From: Alphaproteobacteria bacterium
GTDB taxonomy: Bacteria > Pseudomonadota > Alphaproteobacteria > Rickettsiales > SXRF01
Assembly: GCA_025362975.1 (NCBI GenBank)
Contig: JANYES010000013.1
Span: 1-64,000 of the forward strand
Direction of reading: 5' to 3'
DNA length: 64,000 nucleotides
Shown: piece by piece, positions 17,476 to 25,326 of the stretch
Position numbering within the stretch: position 1 is the first letter of the stretch
Layout: each line of letters starts with the position of its first letter
Notes under the pieces: model-generated
The model's database searches: none
Told to the model about the DNA's origin: nothing
What the model saw: the letters and a program-made list of their open reading frames with translations, nothing else
Program-made: the position numbers and the translations under genes

Positions 17476-19890
17476 ATGTTTACAACCGATATTCGCAAGA
17501 ATCTTGAAGGCTACATCACCGTGGCCTGCATCGCAGCGGCTACTATCGGGCTTGAGCTGGTTCAGACCCGCATCCTTTCCGCGCTATATTACAATCATAT
17601 CGTGTACCTCACCGTCACCATCGCGCTGATGGGGTTTGGCATCGCGGGCGTGGCCGTGAGCTTGTTATCGAACTGCATTACCGACTGGCAAAAGCCGCTG
17701 GCGATTTGCAGCGGGGCATTTGCGGGCTCGATTGTGCTTAGCATCTACATCGTCAGCCGCCTCCCGATGTGGTATCCGAACGCGCCGATTACCACCAAGC
17801 TGGTGTATTCCTACCTGTTGCTGATGCTGCCGTTTTTATGCAGTGGCACGGTTCTGGGGTTGATTTTCATGCGCAACGGTGCGGATATTTTCCGGTTTTA
17901 CTGTGCCGATTTGATGGCGTCCGCCCTGGCGTGCGGGGCGTTTGTGTTGCTGCTCAATCCGCTCGGGGCGAGCGGATTTGTGTGGGTGTGCGTGGCGCTT
18001 GCATGCGCGGCGTTTGTCCTGCTGGCACGCGCGGCGAAATTGCCGAGCCTTGATGTGTACGGCTTCCTGATCGCGGCTTTTGCGCTGTATATGCTGTGCG
18101 GCACGCATCTGGTCAACAACCAGCCCGAGCCGTATAAAACACTGGCCGCTAAAATGCGCATTCCCGGTGCGCATATCGAAGCGACGGAATGGACGCCGAT
18201 TACCCGCCTCGACGTAATCAATATGCCAGGCCGCGGCCTCGATTTGAGTCAGGATTCCGATGCGCATACGCCGTTTATCCACAGCGGGGTCGTCAACGGG
18301 ATCATCAACGGCGCGAGCCACGGACAAAACACGCGCGGTTCGGTGACGCTGGGGTATTTCATGCATGCACCGCATCCCGACCAGTCGCTGGTAATCGGTG
18401 TGGGTGGCGGTATCGATCTTGTGGCATCCCACGCGTACGGGGCGGTGCATACCACCGGTGTAGAAATCAACGGCGTCACGGCGCGCCTGACCAATGGCAG
18501 CTACGCCAATTACCTCGTCTGGCCACACTGGCCGGATGTGAAAGAAGTGGTGGAAGAGGGCCGCCACTACGTCCGTTCACACCCGCATGCCTATGATACC
18601 ATCACCATGAGCGGCATCGACACGTTTTCGGCGCTGAACTCCGGCGCCTACGTGCTGTCTGAAAACTACCTTTACACCACCGAAGCGTTTGAGGATTACC
18701 TGCGGGGCCTGCGCGCGAACGGCATCATGACCATCAACCGCTGGTTCGAGGCCATCCCGCCGCGTGAAAGCTTACGCCTGGCGAGCCTGCATGTCGAAGC
18801 CTCGAAACGACTGGGGATTGAACATCCCGAAAAGAACATCTTCGTCGTGGTCGATAACGACTGGGCGTCCACCTTCATCAAGGCCGAACCGTTCACACCG
18901 GAAGAAATCCATCGCGCTTTCGAGAAGATTGAAAAAACCCGCCTGCGCGTCGTCTACCTGCCGAAGATCTTCCCGCCGGAAGAACAGGCGGCGATTGAAA
19001 AGGGCCTCGCGGCGGGCCGCAACGCCGGGCTGAACGTGGCCAATGATGCTTATGAGCATGTCATCAATCCGCAATCACCGGAAGCGGAAGCGAAATTCCT
19101 CGACGACTACCCGCTTGACGTATCGCCTGTGTTCGACGACCGGCCATTCTTCTTCGAATACCACAAGGGCCTGTCGATCTTTAACTGGAGTCACGATGAC
19201 AACCGCATCCGCAAAAACGTGAAGAACAATCTGTACATCCTGCTGCTGGTGTGTCTCGTGGTTTCCGCCTGCGCCATTGTCGGGCCGCTGATGATCTTCA
19301 ACCGGCAGGGGCTGAAAACGCAAGGCGCGCCCTCGCTGCTACTGTATTTCGCGTGTCTGGGGCTTGGCTTCATGATGGTGGAAATCGGCATGATGCAGCG
19401 TCTGTCGCTGTATCTGGGCGACCCAATGCATTCGATGCTGGTGGTGCTGTCGGGCCTGCTGTTGTTTGCAGGCGCCGGCACGTATTTAAGCGGGCAGCTA
19501 AACGTGACGCGCCAACATCGCTTCCTGCTCGGCACCTGCGGTTCGGCAGTTGCGGTGCTGGGATGGATTATAGTAATGCCTACCGTCATCTGGCTGACGC
19601 AGGAATGGTATTTCGGCTTGCGTGTCATTATCACGCTGCTGAGCATGCTGCCGGTAGGCCTCGTGCTGGGTATACCGTTTGCCACAGGCCTTGAGTATCT
19701 GTCGGGCTATTGCCCGCGGTTTATTCCTTGGGCATGGGGCATCAACGGGCTGACCAGCGTGCTGGCGTCGATCCTTGCCATCATCATCGCCATGCAGGTC
19801 GGGTTTACCATCGTGCTGGTGATCGGTGCTGGAATTTATGCGCTGGGCCTGTTTGCCATCCGTGCACATGTCCGCAACGCGGCACATTGA
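17476..19890 (+). CDS. Integral membrane spermidine-synthase-like protein
   Basis: About 804 residues. The N-terminal third has several membrane helices, beginning YITVACIAAATIGLELVQTRILSAL, as in membrane-bound spermidine-synthase-like proteins. The central soluble domain has a Rossmann SAM-type loop (LVIGVGGGIDLVASHAYGA) followed by GVEIN and DTITMSGIDTFSA. The C-terminal third again has about six helices, ending in the family signature PWAWGINGLTSVLASILA. The track starts at a GTG. I choose ATG 17476 because GGGAG lies four bases upstream and the protein then opens MFTTDIRKN. Whether it makes a polyamine is unknown; many such fusions have no proven product. It is followed by about 280 bases without a gene. 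Confidence 0.8.
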   Translation: MFTTDIRKNLEGYITVACIAAATIGLELVQTRILSALYYNHIVYLTVTIALMGFGIAGVAVSLLSNCITDWQKPLAICSGAFAGSIVLSIYIVSRLPMWYPNAPITTKLVYSYLLLMLPFLCSGTVLGLIFMRNGADIFRFYCADLMASALACGAFVLLLNPLGASGFVWVCVALACAAFVLLARAAKLPSLDVYGFLIAAFALYMLCGTHLVNNQPEPYKTLAAKMRIPGAHIEATEWTPITRLDVINMPGRGLDLSQDSDAHTPFIHSGVVNGIINGASHGQNTRGSVTLGYFMHAPHPDQSLVIGVGGGIDLVASHAYGAVHTTGVEINGVTARLTNGSYANYLVWPHWPDVKEVVEEGRHYVRSHPHAYDTITMSGIDTFSALNSGAYVLSENYLYTTEAFEDYLRGLRANGIMTINRWFEAIPPRESLRLASLHVEASKRLGIEHPEKNIFVVVDNDWASTFIKAEPFTPEEIHRAFEKIEKTRLRVVYLPKIFPPEEQAAIEKGLAAGRNAGLNVANDAYEHVINPQSPEAEAKFLDDYPLDVSPVFDDRPFFFEYHKGLSIFNWSHDDNRIRKNVKNNLYILLLVCLVVSACAIVGPLMIFNRQGLKTQGAPSLLLYFACLGLGFMMVEIGMMQRLSLYLGDPMHSMLVVLSGLLLFAGAGTYLSGQLNVTRQHRFLLGTCGSAVAVLGWIIVMPTVIWLTQEWYFGLRVIITLLSMLPVGLVLGIPFATGLEYLSGYCPRFIPWAWGINGLTSVLASILAIIIAMQVGFTIVLVIGAGIYALGLFAIRAHVRNAAH

Positions 19891-20171
19891 TATCAGTCAG
19901 ATTTGATTACGCTAAAGATTTAGTAGCCCATAAGTGCTCCCGCAGCGCAGACCCTCTCGCAGCAATCTGAGATGCTAAGCGTGCAGGTTACATCCTTCCT
20001 AAGCAGCATCCGCGCCTAATCGCGGGCCGCGATGGGCATTTTTTTAAACTTTGTTCCTTAAAGTCAGCTTGATGCTGGTTAACAGTTTTTCTGTATTTAT
20101 TAAGAAATTAATATTTAACCCAGCCTCGTTTTTGTTTAAGCTGTAGGTCACTCAAACAAACGAGAGAACCC

Positions 20172-20348
20172 ATGTCCTTCGACCAAGCACCAATGCGTTC
20201 CGGAATCGATTTCGAACGCCTGAAAATGGCCCACCGCGTGATGAGGGATATGGCCGAACCCACCGAGCACATGTATCACATGCTCAAAAGCCTCGTGGAT
20301 GACCGCGAACGCTTAGGGCTTAAATTCCCCGAGCATTTTCTCGCTTGA
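20172..20348 (+). CDS. Small 58-residue protein, not in the ORF track
   Basis: An ORF below the track cutoff, with ATG at 20172 preceded by GAGAGAA and stop TGA at 20346-20348. The product begins MSFDQAPMRSGIDFERLKM and ends RLGLKFPEHFLA. It is predicted largely helical, rich in Met, His and acidic residues, with six Met among residues 19-37. Codon use matches the surrounding genes. It ends 19 bases before the tandem AAA ATPase gene, so the two are likely co-transcribed. No family is recognised. Confidence 0.6.
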   Translation: MSFDQAPMRSGIDFERLKMAHRVMRDMAEPTEHMYHMLKSLVDDRERLGLKFPEHFLA

Positions 20349-20367
20349 GCCTAAACCGCACCCGGGC

Positions 20368-22386
20368 ATGCCTGCGCCGAAAAAAGACGACAAGGTCCCC
20401 GCGTCCGAAAAAGAAGAAAACTTCGAAACTAAGCTGATCAAAAAAGATGCGGTCGCGCTGCAATACCTCGACAAATGCATCGGCGATATGTTCGGCATCG
20501 TCGGCCAGAAAATCATGGACGTGGAAGATGCTCTGCGCGCCAACCCCAACGCCATTCCCAAAACCGACCTCGAAACTAACGTCGACCGCTTAACCGAAGC
20601 GCTCAAATTCAAACCAGTCCAGAAAAAACTGGTGAGTTTCTTCACCTGCTCCGAACGCGGCAATTTCGATGTCATCTTGAAAGCCGCCTGCCGCGACGAC
20701 AAGGTGTCGTCGGCGTATTACGCCAAAAGCCTCGCCGTACTGCTCGATGAGAAAAAACCCGACGTGATCGAAAAAGCGCTGGACCGCAACCAGACGCTGG
20801 TGGGCATGAACTTCATCGGCATGGATAACGAAACCGGCATGTACCATGTCGAAGAATCGCTCGATGTGCTTTTGAGCAGTCGCTACAAGGACCGCGACGA
20901 ATTGTTGTCCAACCTCATCGGCCCGAAACCGACCACGGCGCTTACCCCGCGCGATTACGAATACATGGCCAAAGATTTCCAGGCCATGACCGAAACCATC
21001 CACGGGTATTTAGCTTCCCCAGCCAAGTCCGACGGGCAGGCGGACCCTAAAAACCTGCTGATTTACGGCCCCCCGGGCACCGGCAAAACCGAAATCACGG
21101 CGGCACTTTCGCAGAAACTGAACATGCCCGCCTTCCTCGTGGGCGTTGCTAAAAAAAGCGACGACGGCAATGCCGCCATGACCGAACCCAAACGCGAAGA
21201 TCGCCTGAAAGCACTCGAGCGCGCCGCCTTCATCCTTCGCACTTCGGGCATCAAGGGTTTCCTCGTCATTGACGAATCCGAAGACATCCTGCGCAGCGCC
21301 GGGCAGAACCCGACGGGCAGCAAGGAATACGTCAATCGCCTGCTCAACCACCTCGCCGTGCCGGTGGTGTATATCTCCAACCAGCACTCTTACGACCCTT
21401 CCAACATCCGCCGCATCAGCCCTTGCTTCAGCATGGACTACATGCCGATTTCCGCCAAGGCCAAGGTGATCGCCACGCAGGCGGAAAGCCTAGGTAAAGT
21501 AACGCTCACGCGGGAAGAATCTATCGATCTTGCCGCCAAGGCGGTCGATCTGTCGGTGGCCGATGTCGCTAAATCCATTCGCACCATCTCGCAGCAGTTT
21601 TCGTTCAGCAAAAATCCGCAGAAAGACCATTTCGTCCAGAATATGGAAATCGAAATCGAGCGGGCGCTGCGCATCAAGAACAACGGCGTACCGCCCTCGC
21701 CAAAGCCCACGCCGCTGAATGAAAAGAACTTCCATGCCGAACTGGTTTCCACCAACGCCACCTCGTTTACGGCGCTGCGAAAAAACCCGGCGAAACTGAC
21801 CGGCAAACCGACACTGGTGTTCGGCTGGCCCGGAACCGGCAAAACCTCGCTCGCGCAGGCCATCGTCGGCAAGGCGGGCAAAGACACGCAGATTCCCCCG
21901 CGCGTCATCAACTGGAGCACGATGAAGGACGACAGCGCCTTTGCCATGCAACTCGAATACGCCAAGCGCGATGGTGTGGCCGTGATTATCGACGATATCG
22001 ATCTCAAGACCTTCCAGAAGGAGGCGAACACGATGGAGCGCATTCATGAACACCCGTATCCAGTGATTTTCGTGGGCCGCCTGAACCGTAGCATGTCGCA
22101 AGAAGAAATCGCCGACGCCGTGGACGGGTTCATCCCGCTTTCCACCGATAATTTGACCAAAGAACAGACCGTCGCGGCAGCTAAAAAAATCCTGAATGTC
22201 GATGTGGCGGAGAGTGAGCTGAGTACGGTCGAAAACCTCAACATCCAGTCGATCGTCACCATCCGCGACCATATCGACGCCATCGGCGTACTGGGTGATA
22301 AAAAACTGACGATGGAGTTGATGAAAGAACAAGCCAAGCTGCGTAGCCCCGTATCCGACCCGAGCAAGCGCATAGGGCGGTCATAG
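20368..22386 (+). CDS. Tandem AAA+ ATPase, unknown role
   Basis: 672 residues with two ATPase modules. The first has Walker A YGPPGTGKTEI (about residue 233) and Walker B FLVIDESED. It is followed by a Sensor-1-like VVYISNQHS and an Arg-rich IRRISPC. The second has Walker A FGWPGTGKTSL near residue 490. Its Walker B reads VAVIIDDIDL, where Asp replaces the usual catalytic Glu, so this module may bind ATP without efficient hydrolysis. The N-terminal 200 residues are helical and unassigned. No membrane helix is seen. The architecture recalls tandem-AAA remodelling ATPases, but no substrate-binding domain is recognised. The start codon lacks a strong ribosome binding site, which fits translational coupling to the 58-residue ORF just upstream. 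Confidence 0.82.
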   Translation: MPAPKKDDKVPASEKEENFETKLIKKDAVALQYLDKCIGDMFGIVGQKIMDVEDALRANPNAIPKTDLETNVDRLTEALKFKPVQKKLVSFFTCSERGNFDVILKAACRDDKVSSAYYAKSLAVLLDEKKPDVIEKALDRNQTLVGMNFIGMDNETGMYHVEESLDVLLSSRYKDRDELLSNLIGPKPTTALTPRDYEYMAKDFQAMTETIHGYLASPAKSDGQADPKNLLIYGPPGTGKTEITAALSQKLNMPAFLVGVAKKSDDGNAAMTEPKREDRLKALERAAFILRTSGIKGFLVIDESEDILRSAGQNPTGSKEYVNRLLNHLAVPVVYISNQHSYDPSNIRRISPCFSMDYMPISAKAKVIATQAESLGKVTLTREESIDLAAKAVDLSVADVAKSIRTISQQFSFSKNPQKDHFVQNMEIEIERALRIKNNGVPPSPKPTPLNEKNFHAELVSTNATSFTALRKNPAKLTGKPTLVFGWPGTGKTSLAQAIVGKAGKDTQIPPRVINWSTMKDDSAFAMQLEYAKRDGVAVIIDDIDLKTFQKEANTMERIHEHPYPVIFVGRLNRSMSQEEIADAVDGFIPLSTDNLTKEQTVAAAKKILNVDVAESELSTVENLNIQSIVTIRDHIDAIGVLGDKKLTMELMKEQAKLRSPVSDPSKRIGRS

Positions 22387-22980
22387 GTTCAATATCAAAA
22401 GATATCGATAACTTTACGCCGGGAGCAAAGCCGCTGCCGGAAGCGGTAGTGTTGCCGTTCGTGCAGACCGATGCCCTTGTAAAACACACGGCCCGCCTTC
22501 ACGAGGAAGGCGAGCGCGAAGCGTCTTTAGGATATCCATTATGTTCATGAACAGGCGAAGCTGGCTGTGGGGCATTGGAAGAAGTGAGCTTTCAGGAATT
22601 TTGTCTATTCCCTATTTTCAATTACCTCATAAGTAGCTTTCATTCACCCGTGTTGCCGAATGGAAACGCTGGGTACAATATGCCGTTGGTGAAATATGAA
22701 TCCGACCTTTTACAGGATATGATTACGATTCATAATAAATGCACAGGTTTTGCTGACAACGAACCTGCCGAAGCCGCCTATGACCTAGGCGAAGGAATAA
22801 CCGATGACAGCCAATATTTCCTAAACTTGATACCGATTGGTAATGCATTATTATGAGAGGATTCTTCTGGTAAAACTGCACTCTTGTCATCTGTCGCCAA
22901 ATATCAATAATTCAACTATTTATAGCTGAAACATTAACCACTATAAAGAGCTTTCCTGTAATTTGCCTGTTTTTAACATA
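22387..22980. other. AT-rich gap without a supported gene
   Basis: Roughly 590 bases. The first 160 are coding-like in one frame (ending EEGEREASLGYPLCS) but have no acceptable start codon, so this may be a remnant. From about 22560 the composition becomes clearly A/T-richer. A 93-codon ORF (22575-22856) is open but lacks a convincing ribosome binding site or family. This is the left edge of the AT-richer region holding the synthase/LuxR pair. Confidence 0.4.
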
Positions 22981-23688
22981 CTATATTACATGACTAAAAT
23001 CAGTGAATATCATCTTTAATGACGTCGCTCCATTTAATTTCACCCTAACTTTTTCAGGCTGCTCAATGGCAAGATGCTCTGTGAATCGGTAGAGCAACGT
23101 TGAATAGCGACATGATTTACGCGTATCGAAGTATAATAACTCCGCTGGCAGCGCATCTTTTGCATCGTATTTGAATGGGGGATAATCACAGGAAATAAGG
23201 CCTAGACGCTTATATAGCTTACTATATGTGCCTATTTCCGCTGTCGTGTAGGCAATAGGAGCCATAGAAAACGCGTAATCAAATGCAGTACGCAGCAATG
23301 CCAGCAAGATAGTTTGCTTGCCTCGCCATTCATAGGCAAAGGCAAGACGGTTTAACTCACTTGCCAGCGCACAGGTAATCACGTCCGGCAAGAGGATGTA
23401 ATGCTCTAATTCTGAAAACGGTTGTAGGAGAACGCGGAAACACCCAATGACGCAGCCATGATGCACTGCACCGAACCATGCCGCTTTTTGGGCTAATGCA
23501 TCGTAGAGATAAGCGCCTTGCTTATCTTTCTTGATTCGCAATCCTGATTTATTGTCTGTCGGGGGAAGCCAGCCTTTCTCAATGACATACACTTCGTGTA
23601 GCAACCGGAGCGCTTCGATAATTTCATCGCCATGCAACTGTCGTATCTCAACGCCTTCAACCATTACGGCAGTGCAGATAGACTTCAT
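22981..23688 (-). CDS. Autoinducer-synthase-like (LuxI/FeeM-type) N-acyltransferase
   Basis: 235 residues. Features shared with acyl-homoserine lactone and N-acyl amino acid synthases, which use a GNAT-like fold and acyl-ACP, are an N-terminal helix with LLHEVYVIEKGW, the central strand GCVIGCFRVLL (Arg equivalent to LuxI Arg70), and ASELNRLAF (equivalent to the E-x-x-R-F strand). A conserved helix GKQTILLALLRTAFDYAFSM and TAEIGTYSKLYKRLGL follow. The classic LuxI DxxD pattern is not obvious, which favours an N-acyl amino acid (FeeM) or PEP-CTERM-associated type over canonical AHL synthase. GAGG lies five bases before the ATG. It sits downstream of a LuxR-type gene in the same direction. Codons are A/T-richer than in core genes, suggesting acquisition. 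The product is unknown. Confidence 0.65.
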   Translation of the reverse strand: MKSICTAVMVEGVEIRQLHGDEIIEALRLLHEVYVIEKGWLPPTDNKSGLRIKKDKQGAYLYDALAQKAAWFGAVHHGCVIGCFRVLLQPFSELEHYILLPDVITCALASELNRLAFAYEWRGKQTILLALLRTAFDYAFSMAPIAYTTAEIGTYSKLYKRLGLISCDYPPFKYDAKDALPAELLYFDTRKSCRYSTLLYRFTEHLAIEQPEKVRVKLNGATSLKMIFTDFSHVI

Positions 23689-23761
23689 AAAGACCTCAAA
23701 GCATTATATGTGAACCAAGAAATTCGTTGGGTCGTAGCTTACGAGGTGCAATGAAGTCGCG

Positions 23762-23781
23762 CATACCCCAAACGAGGTATG
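23762..23781. promoter_or_regulatory. Candidate lux-box-like palindrome
   Basis: CATACC-N8-GGTATG is a 20-base inverted repeat with perfect six-base outer arms. It lies about 75-95 bases before the synthase start and just past the luxR-like stop. Lux boxes are also about 20-base palindromes in this position. No T run follows, so it is unlikely to be a terminator. Binding by the adjacent LuxR-type protein is inference. Confidence 0.35.
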
Positions 23782-23793
23782 AATAGCGTTATA

Positions 23794-24931
23794 TCAGGAA
23801 TGGCATAAAAGCGGATTGTTGAGAATAGCGCGTATCAAATCGCTTTGGCGGCTGGTGCCAGTCTTTGAAAAAATGGTTTTAAGCTGAGTTTTAGCAGTAT
23901 GCAGGCTGATTTCGACACGCTCAGCATAGTCCTGCAAACGCTCACCCTCTACCAATGCAGCCGTTAAACGCGCCTCCGCAGGAGTAAGTCCATAATGCTG
24001 GTTTAGTAGTGAAGGATTGATAGCACGTTTTTGATTAGGGTTAGTGATGAAAATAACAGCTTTTGGGTGATGCCGTTCAGACTCTGCATGTTCAGGCCTT
24101 AAAGGGCTTATTAAAATGGTTGAGGGAGCACCATGACGGTTAGGTAATGTCATATGACCCCCAGCATGAATACAGCGGCCTACACCTGCAAGGGCTGCGT
24201 CTTTGATTAACTTTAATAGTACAGGATTACGCGTAACTTCTTCTGTATAAAGCCGCCCCGAACGTACACTCAGCCCCATTTTTGATGCCAGTGCCTGCTC
24301 ACCGATACCGTTGCAGAATAGAATCTTTGCAGCAGCATCAACGACAATTATGCCGATATTGGCGTTTACTAATCCTTCTAACGCCGCATTTTGTTGGAAA
24401 GAGAGAGCGTTCAGCCGATTTGAAAGACGAATGGCTTGCGTTAAATGCGGAATAACAAAATTGCAGGAGCGTTTTATCTTTTTCGCCAAACTCCTTTTCC
24501 CCTTCAGCCCGATGCACTCCGAACACGCCGCGAAGATTCTGGCTGAGAGGCAATATGGTTCCCATGACATCGGCGATGCCAATTTGTTTGACCCAATCAT
24601 TGTAGAACTCCGTGCCCGTCAACTCCCGCCGTGCTATCACATCGTCGCTGACGAAAATTTTCCCGAATCCATCCAAAGGAATACTCTGCGCCCATAAATC
24701 CGTTTTATAGTAATGCGCCTCATAGCTGACAACCATGTCTGGAGTATAATTAGTGGTAAAGCCGAGAGGTATAGCTTGCCCTGCATCAGTATCCAACAAT
24801 GCCAAAGCACAACTGTGAGAATCAAACGCTTTGGCAATTAAGCCAACCATACCATCCCACCCGCGCTGCTCGATTGGCGTTGCGTAAATGTCTTCAATCA
24901 GTCTGGAAAGTTTTGCGAAGTCTTTTGACAT
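23794..24931 (-). pseudogene. LuxR-type transcriptional regulator, frameshifted
   Basis: Two overlapping ORFs (24338-24931 and 23794-24600) make one regulator of about 378 residues if one base is removed. The first frame reads to KDKTLLQF and the second resumes at VIPHLTQAIRLSNRL. The switch lies at the A4 run 24457-24460 (TTTT on the coding strand), which would be TTT in the intact gene. The N-terminal part is a sensory-type domain (LIEDIYATPIEQRGWDGMV, AHYYKTDLWAQ), the middle is PAS-like, and the C-terminus is a LuxR helix-turn-helix (GLTPAEARLTAALVEG through AKTQLKTIFSKTGTSRQSDL). The start ATG at 24931 has AGGG upstream. A six-base inverted repeat TGCTTG-AAGG-CAAGCA lies about 30 bases upstream. 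Real inactivation and sequencing error are both possible. Confidence 0.75.
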
Positions 24932-25326
24932 GATAAACCCTATGCAACAGAACTTGGAGCCTGCTTGAAGGCAAGCAAATTCTTACCATTTGATTTTACA
25001 GGTGTAAACAGTATCTGCTCAATTTTGATTATTTGCCGCCAAGCATGGAGTCACTATAGAATAGACTGACTATATCACGCAGGGCTATTTTGTATGCTTC
25101 TAATGCCCGTAGCGTATACTTACGATTAAAACTCAAAGAAGCATGTTTCCTTTGTTCCTTAAAAGCGGAACAAAGTGAATAATTTTGGATGCTCTTGCTT
25201 ACGGGCTATTTACCTCGATCACCTGAAGTGGTCAAGCTATTGAAAAAAATGGCGTATCTGAGATGATTCGAACGTCCGATCTTTGCCTTCGGGAGGCAAG
25301 ATAAATTCTATGTTGGCATATCTCTG
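24932..25326. other. Gap with hairpin and decayed tRNA segment
   Basis: About 395 bases between the luxR-like start and the pbpC stop, with no supported gene. It contains a perfect nine-base inverted repeat CTTTGTTCC-N8-GGAACAAAG (25150-25175) and the degenerate 3' half of a tRNA-Arg (see the repeat entry). Confidence 0.6.
25195..25299 (-). repeat. Degenerate copy of tRNA-Arg 3' half and its flank (direct repeat 1)
   Basis: This segment matches 33889-33995 in the same orientation, with about 85 percent identity by eye over the last 80 bases. It covers the anticodon-stem to CCA part of tRNA-Arg plus about 50 bases of 3' flank (GGTCAAGCTATTGAAA). Most mismatches are C to T on the plus strand. 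The 5' half of the tRNA is absent, so it cannot be functional. Together with the intact tRNA it brackets pbpC and the macroglobulin genes. Confidence 0.8.

Noticed and set aside
19891-20060. Rho-independent terminator after the spermidine-synthase-like gene
   Set aside because: CCGCG-N6-CGCGG is present near 20010-20030, but the T run lies about ten bases away and the stem is short; not convincing.
22575-22856. 93-codon plus-strand ORF in the AT-rich gap
   Set aside because: No ribosome binding site, no recognisable domain and atypical composition; kept only as a note in the gap entry.
25250-25300. Second functional tRNA-Arg
   Set aside because: Only the 3' half is present and the acceptor strand is mutated; no 5' half follows, so no cloverleaf can form.
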